In this document: piece by piece, positions 48,701-58,471 of the stretch
How the letters are laid out: the number at the start of each line of letters is the position of its first letter
Position numbering within the stretch: position 1 is the stretch's first letter
DNA from: Lineus longissimus
Taxonomy: Eukaryota; Nemertea; Pilidiophora; Heteronemertea; Lineidae
Direction: 5' to 3'
NCBI RefSeq assembly: GCF_910592395.1
Contig: NC_088309.1
Span: 1,366,501-1,430,500, forward strand
DNA: 64,000 nucleotides
Made by a program: the position numbers and the translations under genes
Notes under the pieces: model-generated
What the model saw: the letters and a program-made list of their open reading frames with translations, nothing else
The model's database searches: none
What the model was told of the DNA's origin: nothing

Positions 48701-51700
48701 ATGAGAATTCCAAGAGTTTCTAATATCAGGCCTATTTACCTTGATTGTGAATTCGTCATTTGGAGAGGTGGCGATTACAATGGGGATTGGTTGCATCCAG
48801 ATCCATACGGTTTCCAGTTTGATCTTATAGCAGCCGGAGAACGTTTTATAGATACATCGATATCTGGTCTGAGCATCATGAGCCAAACCCTGAAGATTAA
48901 GAGAGAGTACGGAAATGATAGACCAGACGGAACGTACAATTGCACAAAAGTAATTATATGGTATGGTAACAGACAAACCTACCATAATTCAATTAAGCTA
49001 GTCACGCAAGGTAGGTACCTTTTTGAAGGGATAATAGACAAGGAGGAAAACTTAAGACGATGTAACCTTTTTGAGTGTCTCCGTTGTTACCCATTGTTTT
49101 CTCTCGGTGTTTGGAAACGCTGGAGGACATATTCACACTTTTTTTTCTGCTGTTGAAAGGCTAAAATGGTCACTCTAGGTGTCTTTTTAGCAAGGAACAC
49201 TGAAATATGAGGAACAACCAAGAATGTCACACCAATATCCATCATTGCGACCTGAAAGATACGATAGGGAAGTGGTCGTTGTATCGACAATATAAACTGT
49301 TGGTCTGACAATTGAATGTATCGTTAGCCACAACTACTCCTGCCAAAATTTCGGATATTCAACCTAATGCTTTTGGTCTTTATAGCAATACACTATAACT
49401 CATCTGCAAACAACAGAGGAGGACTTTGTTTCCCAACGATATTTTAAAATTGCCCATTTTAATACTAGTCCAGGTGAGTTTTAATAACAATCGAAGTACT
49501 TTTTGTGACTCTGGCTTGCTATGCCTTTATTCTTCTAGATCCGTACAGAGATGTTTGCTGCCCTTCGCTCGCTTTCATAGCGGACGGTTCCATGGAATTG
49601 GAAAAGGGAAGATCGTGTAATGACGGAGTTGGAAAAATGGCTGGTTCTAAATGGAAGTTTCAATGCGACGATGATTTTACCATAGAAGGAGACGAATACA
49701 CGCACTGCCTCAATGATGGAACATGGTCCCACCCACCTCCTACATGCAGGCTAGGTAAGGCGATTGTCAGATTCGCAATCAAAGATCAGATGTCGCAACC
49801 ACAGGACCGAACTTATTTCTTATTTTTCTGTCTCTTGAAAGTCGACGAAGGGCGTTCGTTCACCCTTTTTTACGCATCAGCCAGTTATGAAAAGAGAAGA
49901 ACAGAATCACATCTTAGCTAGAGCGAGCTTTGTTTGGAGTAAGAAAGACCGAGAACATAGTACCCAGTCTAAGCAGTGTCTCTCGTCTCGACTTTCAGAG
50001 GTTTGTAAACATTTGCCATTCGTGAAGAATGGGCAGATCCTTCGCCGAAATCGCGACATAAACGACGTGGAAACCGTGGAGATGAAGTGCCTGCCGGAGT
50101 TCTCTGAGGTCATTGGGAGTAATCTCTGGAAATGTGAGCATGGGTGGTGGGTCCAGGCGCCGGATCAGGTCCCGCTGCGTTGTGAGAAAGGTATGTTTCA
50201 CACGCCGATTCGGCGAAGGCCCAGCGGATGTCGTTTGCATGATGATATATATCCGTCTGGTTTTCGGCAGTTCAACACCAGTATATAGATTGCTACTGGT
50301 TACATGATATGAGGATATTTTGATGAAACTAGTAAAGTGCTGGACATCCTAACAATATTCTAATGTCTGACATGCATCGTCATCGTTGCTTTTGCCAATC
50401 TTATAGTGGAATTGTCTAGTTTTAAAAGATTGCCAGAAATGTTGTTTTTAGAAATTTGCCCATGTTTACCATACACATTCACCTTGTTTGGTGTTGCCTT
50501 TTTCTATAGAATTCTGCGAAGGTTTCCCATTCGTACGAGACCAACACTGCGCAGTGCTGGAGAGAGGGGAAAGCATTACCAAGCGTGAACAGTTATTCAC
50601 AGGCGAGCAGTTGACAACATACCACTTGGCAGGAAGTGAAGTCGTAGAAAAGTGTACGGGCACAACCTCTGCCTGGGTGTGCCGTGGGAGAAAGTGGGAG
50701 AGTGTCAGTAAGTCATTGTGGTCGTAGTAATTTATTAGTAATTCTGACCCGTCCGGGCCCGGTCTTCACCAGGGATACTTTATACAGTTATGTACATGTA
50801 CCTTTCACCAAGAACCGACTTTTATTGTGTCATCTGTCATGTCAGTTGGCGTGTTAATCCTTGTCGATACTGCTGGCATTCGCCCAACAAACGAGGGATT
50901 TTGTCGCAGTGATGGCAGTCTCTCGAATGCGGTGGTCTTTGCCGGTGCTTACGATAAAAAATAGATCTCACTGCGACCAGTGATTTTTCGCTCGTTGCAT
51001 CGTTCATAAGTCTCAGATTGCAGCAGATTTCGTTAATGTTGCTTTTCAGATCCATGCCTAGGATACCCGCAAGGTTTGTCAAAAAACGACGTGGAAATTT
51101 CACCTAGCGCCACCTTCACAACGGATACTGGTGACCTTGTTGTTCCCGGTACACCCCTTTATAACAACGTAGGAAAGGAGCATTGGGTTTGCGACAGAAA
51201 TGGGCAATGGAATCGAACAAGTAAGTCTCAAAGTTCCCTTTGTAATCTTACATCTGTCCTTGGATAGATTGTCCTGAGGACAAATTATTCCTTTAAATCC
51301 TATTGTAGGCTCTGATTTAGTGAATGTATTATATTATAAAAGAACCACAAAAACACTTATGGGGGGGGGGGGCTGTTAAAATTGCTACAGCCGCTGCATT
51401 GCTAATGAATTACGAATCACGAATTACGAAACTTTATTTAATCTCATAGAATAAATCACATTGGCATGATAGAATAAAGTGAAGTACAATTACTGGTACA
51501 AATAAATGGGATTTCCTTTCAGGGTTTTGTCAAAAATTGCCGTCGAGTCTCCAGACACGATGCACTTCATTGGAGATCGGTGCAACACTTTCCGTCAGGG
51601 ACTCATGGATGGCCCGCGGCGATGCGGCGTTCATCACGTACTACACAGCCGCGAGCAAGCTATCCAGCAATTGCTCAGGAACTGACCAGAAATGGTTGTG

Positions 51701-53351
51701 TGACAATGGCCAGTGGGCGCGTTGGAGTAAGTATGGGTATAGAAAGGATTTACACTTACAAAATGCAGTCGACATATTCAAAGGAAAGGGAAACACAAAA
51801 TCGTTTTCATTCGAATCCGGGTGACCGCACTTTTCCCGACATGTGCAGGGTCACTGTACTTTAAAAAAACTTTGAAATCCTCGGTATTTGTCTGCAACAT
51901 CAGTGTATTGTACGCGCCGGTCACCGAGCCAAAGGTTGACCGCGCTCAACGTTGCTTAACTTCCACTCTGGGGCCAACGCGCCAACCACTGGGCCATAAA
52001 GGAATTCCCTCATGGCCGGCGGGTTAAGCCGTGCCATATACCTGGGGGTACTATGCAGACCCAGTCTATGGAGGGCCAAAATAAATCTTCATGATAAGCA
52101 GAAAGAAATGGTAACGATAGGTCCATTCCATTGGTTGCTGGGCCCGGTGTATGTTTTTCAGTGTTTCCGTTTATGAGTGTTTCACCCTCGTTGTTTGGGA
52201 ACGCTGAAAGATAGATTGAACCGTTTTTCTGTGTTCCCCATATTGAAAAAAAACATGGTCTCAGGCACTCTAGTGAGTGGTCTATGGAATGGAAACTCTG
52301 AAATGAAGAGAACGACCGCAGATGTTACATACCGGTCTAACGTGTCATATCCTCTTTTCTTCAGCCAACTGCGATGAATTACCAACCCAACTGACAATTC
52401 GGGCTTCTCCGTTGAAGCTGCATTCAAGTGAGGCGAGGGACGTGACGTCATGGGCGGATGGGCAGACGATAAAGGTGGAATGCTTGATCGGGTATAGTCT
52501 GAAGACCGAGACCGGAGACTCGTGGACATGTGACCAAGGGACATGGAAACAGAGCAGAGCAGATCTCGATGTGCCAGAATGTACTCGAGGTAGGTTTTAA
52601 ATAGTTCCACTATTCCTCACTAGGTAGTTTTCTAAAAGCCCCAAAAGCCTATTCCATTGTTCGTCTTCGTTATCAGGTGCTCAATCAACGAGATAGGCGT
52701 TCACGTTGGCGTTTTGGGGATTTGCGAAAACCCCAACTATCTGTGAAGCTCGAGCAATTCGCAAGTTCGACCCGCTATGATGATGCATTGCGCCTGAAAA
52801 ATCATTTTGCGGTGGTCATCGTTGGTCCTTGCGAGAAGAATCGGTGCCAGGTGAGGCAAGTCTATCCAACACTGCATGGGAATGGTACTGCTCTCTGCTA
52901 GTTTTGTTTTCAAAAGCAACTTTCCGAGCTGGAAGACCAGAACTTTTGAAATCTTCGTCATTCTGACAATAATATATGTCACACAACCGTGTCATCAGGG
53001 ACGAAGAGATTCATTGCCCTGGTTTGAATCGCGAAATCTCGTAAAGTTCTCTTCTGGGTCGAAGAGATTTGCTCAGCTGGTTCCGCGAAATCTCGTAGCC
53101 TCTCTGTCTTTAAAATGTTGCCCTCTCTTTCAGACATGAGTAGACCTACATCAAATGTTGGTCAAGGTCAGTGGTGTGACCCAGACACTGACATTCCAAG
53201 TGGTTCTGTCATAACCGCGGCCGGGGACTACGGCAATTACGACGATAACGGCAAAACAGTCATTGAGGTCGAGTGCAACAATGGGGCAAGAGTCAACATT
53301 ACTTGTATCAGTGGCAGTTATGATCCAGAGCCAAGCCAGGCCTGTATCTGA
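42649..53351 (+). CDS. Secreted CCP (sushi)/Ig mosaic protein, 19 exons, 1232 residues
   Basis: Exons: 42649-42730, 43316-43501, 44025-44204, 44650-44850, 45255-45339, 45694-45800, 46315-46497, 46597-46815, 47089-47283, 47606-47791, 48095-48373, 48639-49010, 49539-49754, 49999-50190, 50510-50707, 51050-51220, 51523-51726, 52365-52589, 53134-53351. All junctions are GT-AG. Every intron is phase 1 except the phase 2 intron inside the fourth CCP. The sum is 3699 nt with one terminal TGA. Layout: signal peptide (1-27), CCP modules one per exon (28-541), a six-Cys CCP variant (542-634), an Ig-like domain (635-758), two CCPs (759-894), three shortened CCP-like modules (895-1085) and two terminal CCPs (1086-1232). 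There is no transmembrane helix or GPI signal, so the protein is secreted. CCP proteins bind complement, adhesion or matrix partners; this architecture is not one I recognise, and the role is unknown. Confidence 0.87.
43316..47791 (+). CDS. CCP/Ig gene exons 2-10, eight CCP modules
   Basis: Each module has the CCP pattern C1...C2...C3...W...C4, with GxxY or equivalent after C2. Seven are encoded by single symmetric phase 1 exons (2, 3, 4, 7, 8, 9, 10). The fourth is split across exons 5 and 6 by a phase 2 intron just before C2, a known alternative CCP gene layout. Exon 9 (47089-47283) is short but fits both neighbours in phase and has all four cysteines and W. Modules in exons 2, 7, 8 and 10 share a W-x-W-type ending (WEWVDPNRPFSC, WVWDTPDRPFYC and similar) and probably arose by internal duplication. 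Confidence 0.85.
48095..48373 (+). CDS. CCP/Ig gene exon 11, six-cysteine CCP variant
   Basis: The 93-codon exon has six cysteines instead of four, including C-V-C and C-N-C pairs, and a GGSWQQC motif near the end. It is longer than the other modules and may contain an extra disulphide. Its phase 1 borders match both neighbours, so it belongs to the same transcript. Confidence 0.7.
48639..49010 (+). CDS. CCP/Ig gene exon 12, Ig-like domain
   Basis: A 124-codon phase 1-1 exon with the hallmarks of an Ig fold: cysteine followed by a B-strand-like EFVIW, a hydrophobic middle with SLxI-like strands, then DGTYNC near the end with Tyr two residues before the second cysteine. There are no other cysteines. 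NCT forms an N-glycosylation sequon. It separates the N-terminal and C-terminal CCP blocks. Confidence 0.7.
49539..50190 (+). CDS. CCP/Ig gene exons 13-14, two CCP modules
   Basis: Exon 13 (49539-49754) has six cysteines, including a CC pair near the start, and the ending GTWSHPPPTC. Exon 14 (49999-50190) has four cysteines with WKCEHGWW before C4. Exon 14 looks like the ancestor type of the shortened modules that follow. Confidence 0.75.
50510..51726 (+). CDS. CCP/Ig gene exons 15-17, shortened CCP-like modules
   Basis: Exons 50510-50707, 51050-51220 and 51523-51726 each end just after the conserved tryptophan (WVCRGRKWESV, WVCDRNGQWNRT, WLCDNGQWARW), so the usual fourth cysteine is missing. 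Exons 15 and 17 instead carry an added cysteine about 12-14 residues after the first, restoring an even number. Exon 16 keeps only two cysteines. All are phase 1-1 and splice cleanly. Confidence 0.7.
51361..51372. repeat. Homopolymeric G tract in an intron
   Basis: Twelve consecutive G in the intron between exons 16 and 17 of the CCP/Ig gene. It could form G-rich structures and is prone to sequencing length error. Confidence 0.85.
51919..51996 (-). mobile_element. SINE fragment with tRNA-like A box joined to 5S rRNA 3' half
   Basis: On the minus strand, TGGCCCAGTGGTTGG (tRNA A box, 51996-51982) is followed about 20 bases later by a segment (51964-51919) that matches the internal region of 5S rRNA. 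The matches include AAGTTAAGCAACGTTG and, at the correct distance, CGGTGACC. It lies in the intron between exons 17 and 18 of the CCP/Ig gene, antisense to it. A B-box-like attcgaatccggg lies about 100 bases away on the plus strand. It is a chimeric pol III promoter of SINE type, not a working rRNA gene. Confidence 0.6.
52623..52741. mobile_element. Foldback MITE, copy 2 of a two-copy family
   Basis: The core (ctattccattgttcg and tcgttatcaggtg) and the right arm match the reverse complement of the element at 38996-39122. The left arm is more decayed. It is inserted in the last intron of the CCP/Ig gene. Confidence 0.75.
52998..53105 (+). repeat. Two-copy tandem repeat in the last intron
   Basis: A unit of about 55 bases is repeated twice with mismatches: cgaagagatt ... 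ctggttt ... cgcgaaatctcgta. The outer words cgaagagattt and aaatctcg are also partly complementary, so each copy can form a small hairpin. Confidence 0.55.
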
Positions 53352-54040
53352 TCCGCCCATTTGATGACACCGAGGTTGAAATCCGCCATTGCGATTTCAG
53401 GCTTACGATGTACTGACGACAGACAGAAGTCAATTGCGGGCTTTATTATTTTTTTGTGGCGACTGGGCTGAAGGAATTTTTTCGTAAGAAAGAGACCTGC
53501 AGGTAACGATTCGGCTTTTTGTTCGCAAGTTCAGCACCCAACCGACTGGTGGTGAGCAGAAATCGGATTGACCGCACCCAATTGAAACCCCATCGTAAGA
53601 AAACTAGCGCAATGGTGGATCAGCTCCTAAAAACGCCAGCTGAGAATTGACTTTTTAAGTTAAATTTTACAATATATATATAGATGTATGTACAGTGTAC
53701 GTTGTGAGTAGGCCTATTATAAATGCAACGCGAATCCAGTCGGACAAAAAACATGCACAGCAGTACTATACAAGCCAAGTTTAATTTACAATGTAACCAC
53801 TATACTTGACTTCGCGGTAAGGGTAGGTTTCCATTGAATTTAATTTTGCTTGAATTACACAATTGGCGCTTTTTTTCAGAAACTTCAGTAGAGCATTCAG
53901 TCAGTTAATCAAATCATGGCTTCTCTAGCCACAAAATAAACATGAAGGTTTTTCTACTGAACAGCGTTGGCTTCTCTATTTGATCCAGCAAGTACTTCTT
54001 TTGAAAATACGCTCTGATTACGCACCAATGTCATTGCGAC

Positions 54041-54430
54041 TGCTGTCTCAATCCAGCCAGACACGCCAGAAACATACATGTAGTCACAGTATTGCCTCAT
54101 ATTGGAATGCTGCTCAACCAGATTCAGCGACATAGTCACAATTGGGCCTCAAAGCATTGCCGCTGCTTTGGCCGCTGGTGGGTGAACCCAGCCAAACGCG
54201 ACAGACATATTGGCACAACCTGTCCTTCAATGGGCATAGTGCGGACACTTTAAACCAAATCAGATTTGGGAACCTTACTACAAGCATGTTTCACAGCTGG
54301 TGGTCACAATATATGCTTGAGATAACATTGGTGTTTGCGACCAGATTCCACTACGGCACTGGTCAGAATGCCCAAGTTGATGAAATGTCACAATCTTGCC
54401 CTTAATTGGTGAACAAGAAACTGGCCAGCA
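54041..54430 (+). repeat. Degenerate roughly 65-bp tandem repeats
   Basis: The phrase gctgtctcaatccagccaga recurs with changes at about 54041, 54109 and 54171, each preceded by cattgc/ttggaat and followed by cacg-cagaaaca-like text, at about 65-bp spacing. Further weaker copies follow to about 54430, and related copies lie at 56096-56500. It is an old, decayed satellite-like array. Confidence 0.5.
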
Positions 54431-54654
54431 GTTAGTACCAAAGAGCCCAAAAAAGTATGAAACAAAACTAGGACCTGGTGTGGATAAGCTCGCTCCAGAA
54501 TTAAGACCAACCTGTACAACTAGCTATGAAATAATCAATAAATGACTGCCTCGAACTTGTACTAGCCTGTTAATTATTCACTGGAATTGGATTTCCCATG
54601 CATTCGCTACAACAAACAAGACCAGAATCCTGGAGATTCCAAGTTTTGCTTGTA

Positions 54655-55131
54655 GGAGGACTGTCCTCCGACAGAACAAGAGAATGAACAATCACTTGCT
54701 GAGAACTGTCCTCCGACAGAACAAGAGAATGAACAATCACATACTGAGAACTGTCCTCCGACAGAACAAGAGAATGAACAATCACATACTGAGAACTGTC
54801 CTCCGACAGAACAAGAGAATGAACAATCACATACTGAGAACTGTCCTCCGACAGAACAAGAGAATGAACAATCACGTGCTGAGAACTGTCCTCCGACAGA
54901 ACAAGAGAATGAACAATCACTTGCTGAGAACTGTCCTCCGACAGAACAAGAGAATGAACAATCACATACTGAGAACTGTCCTCCGACAGAACAAGAGAAT
55001 GAACAATCACTTGCTGAGAACTGTCCTCCGACAGAACAAGAGAATGAACAATCACATACTGAGAACTGTCCTCCTACAGAACAAGAGAATGAACAATCAC
55101 TTGCTGAGAACTGTCCTCCTACAGAACAAGC
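54655..55131. repeat. 45-bp minisatellite, about 10.5 copies
   Basis: The unit is actgtcctccgacagaacaa followed by gagaatgaacaatcac and a variable tt/at/gt-containing triplet before gctgag or actgag. Copies differ almost only at that triplet and, in the last two units, at cctcctacag. As 45 is divisible by three, the array is open in several frames; the plus-strand frame AENCPPTEQENEQSL is the one that continues into the CCCH-like segment. Confidence 0.92.
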
Positions 55132-55335
55132 TGCCCAGCTGTCTTGTCGTCAATATGTAAATGGGGACTGTCTTGGATGAGTGAGTGTGCTGTGCGATGG
55201 TGAGTGTCCTAAAGGGACAACCAGCAAGCCTTGTTATTTCAGAGAAGGGACATGTCGTCGATGGCGACAGCTAGAAGCAATGGGGTCCACGGAGACCATC
55301 TTGCACTTGAACACTTGTTGGAATGAGGGAGAGGA
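55109..55335 (+). pseudogene. Possible decayed CCCH zinc-finger coding segment
   Basis: In the frame of the minisatellite's AENCPPTEQENEQSL repeats, the sequence runs on through SCRQYVNGDC, which resembles the first half of a CCCH finger (C-x7-C). It then meets an in-frame TGA and continues with CDGEC and CYFREGTCRRW, a second CCCH-like start. The third cysteine/histidine spacing is broken and more stops follow. It could be a decayed gene or retrocopy of the CCCH/makorin type, or chance; the match is short. Confidence 0.3.
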
Positions 55336-56095
55336 CAACTGAGAACTTGACTATCCAGCGAGTAGGAAGCGTCTCACTCAAGACAGTGCGACCATACTTG
55401 TAATGATAATCGATAAAATGCAGTGTAGGCCACCTGCATGGCTGTTTTCATATAGAGAGACCATTTAATATTATTAATTTGTCCATGTCATCACCAAAAA
55501 TAAACAAATGAAACGGATCGATATTTTGTCGTGGCAACAAAAGAGAAGGGCAGACAAATGTGCTTCCGTCTGAGTTACCATCTTCCAACTGAAGGTCTTC
55601 CAATATTAGGAATGAAGAGTGGTTGTCTTGCGTCCAATCCCAGGACAGTGCAGAAGTAGAAAATGTCCCGGCAAACAGTGTCTCACCGTATTGTATTCTG
55701 ACGGATTATGGTATGCGGCCATTAAGGCCTACCCTCAATAGCTCAGAAATTAAATCGCATCACAGAATTCTTTGTTCCTCAGGCATTCTATCCCAGGACA
55801 TTTCCAACTTCTGGACGTATTGCACTGTTTGCGAAGGTGAGGGTCGTAACTGATTTCAGTTGTTTCCTGGTGGTTTTTTGGCCATGAAATGAAACGAGTA
55901 CGAGTTGCTTTTCTAACAGTCGGTAAAGGCCATCTTGACCCCCAATGGATTGAAATTGCTACATACAACGCGCGTCTAAATGTATGGTCCAAGGCAACGG
56001 AGGCAATACCACTGGAGGTGGAAGTTCAGTATGACAAAGGCTGGCATAGTGAAGTCAGTGGAGAATGACGAATGTGTTAAGCAATGAACTAGGAG

Positions 56096-56500
56096 CTGCT
56101 GTGTGAGCCGAGCAGGACACACTAGAGACAACCAGTGTCATACTTCGTTGTTGTCCTAATATTATTGGTATAAATGGACAGCAGCCTTAATGCAGCCACG
56201 TGACCGTTAGTCAAAAGCGGACTTTGTAGATACCATTGGCATTGTGGTTGCTGTGTCGAACCCAGCGAGACGCACCAGAGACAAAGGGCCGTTTCCACAG
56301 GACTAATTAGGATCTCGTCTGGTTCGATGTGCTGTGTGTACACACTTACGTCATTACGGCACTAACGTCAGGGGTGTGATGTATTGTGATCTGGTTTGGT
56401 TTTGTTATTGTACACTGTACCATCAGCCTCATATATTCTAATAGCATTTTGGTGGCTGTGTCAATCCAGCCAGATACGACACCCAAAGACAGTCACAACC
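56096..56500 (+). repeat. Dispersed copies of the degenerate repeat
   Basis: Variants of gctgtgtcaatccagccaga followed by gacac-cagagacaa-like text occur near 56096, 56249 and 56453, spaced 150-200 bases apart. They are related to the array at 54041-54430. Confidence 0.45.
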
Positions 56501-56566
56501 TTTAAGGAGGGCCATCTGCTTAACTTAATGCAATCATCGAAATAACGAAACTGATTTGTAGACAGC

Positions 56567-56572
56567 TTTATT
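56567..56572 (-). terminator. Candidate polyadenylation signal of ALKBH4
   Basis: TTTATT on the plus strand reads AATAAA on the minus strand, about 230 bases past the ALKBH4 stop codon. Confidence 0.45.
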
Positions 56573-56798
56573 TGCAGAACACCAGACACCGTCGGATTTC
56601 AAATTCACATCTACCTTGTACTGTAACATTGGTCAGGAGCAGTTGCTCCTTTACAAATACCAACAACAGGTCTGGAGCTCTATGACACTTTAAGAGAGGA
56701 GGAGGGGGCAAGTTTTCAAAATGGCTTTCAGCAGTTTTTACATCTGCCCCTCTTTATGTTACAATAAGAATAGCACCTAATCACGATGAATACTCTGA

Positions 56799-58471
56799 TC
56801 ACGACACATTTAGACCATGTTCATAAGAGGCCACAGAAATGCCCTCAAAAGTTAATGCAGTCTGAATTACTTTCTCTCCCAATTCTTCTTGTTTTCCTCC
56901 TGGTAGAAATTCAGGTGTGAATTCCCGAAATGTTATTGCCAGTCGTCGTTCTCTGATGTCCTCCCTGCGAATCCCATGTTTCCATTCGTATCGACTCGGG
57001 CCAAAAACTGTAATCAAAGATCGTCTATCCATCGGCACGAGCACTAATACACCGGGCTTGTCATCATGAGTCATACTGAGGTACGTACCAGAGACTAGAT
57101 TCAACGTCACAAGATGTTCACCCCACAACCAGAAGTCGTCAAAATGCGGATCAATTGCTGATCCCCTTTCAGGCACATATTCTAGCTGACACTGCTCAAC
57201 AGGAATGAAGTCTTTCAGTTTTTCTATTTGTTTTATACTATCAATGAGTAGTCTACTAAAGGGTGCAAGTCCACTGAATACCTGCAACTTCAGCTTTTTC
57301 TTCTTGAAGTTGACCTTTGGTCCAAAGTCCTGAAAAAGAAGAGGAAATGCATAAAGCTCTAGAGATACCTTTTTAAAAAGTAATTACCCAGTACCATACA
57401 TGTAGATATATTTTGGTTGATCCTAAGTGTATAAAGTAAACAAACCCGCACCTCCAATAATGTAAAATGTGTTTACAATTGTTTGTCGGCGAGGTAAACA
57501 ACTATACTACTAGCAGATAAAATAAGTGAACCACCTCAGAAATAAATGGCCTACATCATGACATGTGGACCAGTACCTGTTTTCTCCTTCCGGACTGAGA
57601 ATCAACCCAAGGTATCTCATCAATCTCCTGGACCAGTTTTTGTTCCTCTTCTTCAGTGATGAAGTTATTCATGATCAATATTCCAGGGAAGTTTATGGAC
57701 TGACCGGAGTGTTCAGGATGGGAAGACAACGTATTGAGATCGCTCCAAGCTTTCTCACAGTCTTGACAGTAGATGTAAGTCTCCATTCCCTGAAAGTATA
57801 ACAAACGATCTGTCTCCTCAAATATTTTAAATCAGCCAGGTTTCCTTGCAATTATCCTCGTACCATCAATTGGAGGAAGACGTTGAAGACCACAACAAAC
57901 CAACAGCAAATAAAAGGATGTGTGGTTGCATACCATGTGTTTGGTTGTGCCTACATTTGGTTAAGGCTCGTTTTGGCTTTGATCGAGCGACCACTGGCGA
58001 TGATGATGTCCAAGTTAAAAGATAGGGGAAATGATAGGCCTACCTTTATATCGCCGTGCCGTGCATTAAATAGGCCTAAAATATCATCGCCATTGACCTC
58101 ATGACATCAATTCCAATTAAAAAGTGGTGATAGTATGCACTACGTTCCGACAACGTGGTAATGATGTGTTGTCAGACGTTTTTTATTCGCCTATTCAGTA
58201 AGCATCCGGAAACTGAATGGTGTATTTCTCTGTGTGATTTGTATGGGTTCCGTATTCATCATTATCACCAGGTACCTGTTTCCGGACAAACACAAACTAC
58301 AGCAAAATGTGAAGAGTATTGTAAAATTGTCTTTCACAAAGTGAATACCTCATAATAACTTGACTGCTTGGCAACACTTCTATTCGTGTTTCCTGCATTA
58401 TTCTCGCATAGGAAACACTTTCTAATCCCTTTGCACGCACAAAACGACAAGAACGAGTTCTTCACTTCCAT
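56799..58471 (-). CDS. ALKBH4: ALKBH4, Fe(II)/2-oxoglutarate-dependent dioxygenase
   Basis: Three exons on the minus strand: 58471-58349 (41 codons), 57789-57577 (71 codons) and 57329-56799 (176 codons plus stop), all phase 0, giving 288 residues, close to the usual length of about 300. Exon 1 holds the ALKBH4-specific CxCKGIRxCxxC cluster (C11, C13, C19, C22), a probable zinc site. Exon 2 ends QSGRRKQ, a family signature. The jelly-roll has HxD (H174, D176) and H230 for iron, and R241/R247 (RxxxxxR) for 2-oxoglutarate and substrate. Known family roles are demethylation of actin Lys84 and of DNA/RNA adenine; here the function is inferred. It lies head to head with MVK. Confidence 0.92.

Larger units (their letters stand above)
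53352..56798. other. Repeat-rich region between the CCP/Ig gene and ALKBH4
   Basis: This includes the CCP/Ig 3'UTR (AATAAA candidates near 53935 and 54536), a degenerate repeat family at 54041-54430 and 56096-56500, a 45-bp minisatellite at 54655-55131, a possible CCCH-finger relic at 55109-55335 and a 59-codon open frame at 55889-56068. No intact gene is evident. Confidence 0.55.

Noticed and set aside
49386-49473. Possible extra exon between CCP/Ig exons 12 and 13 (acceptor tttatag, donor gtgagt, open in one frame).
   Set aside because: Its open frame needs a phase 0 upstream exon, whereas exon 12 ends in phase 1; in the required frame it contains a stop. Skipping it joins exons 12 and 13 perfectly.
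54570-55160. Open frames of about 160 codons on both strands with 15-residue repeats.
   Set aside because: They are by-products of a 45-bp minisatellite whose length is a multiple of three; open frames on both strands are expected.
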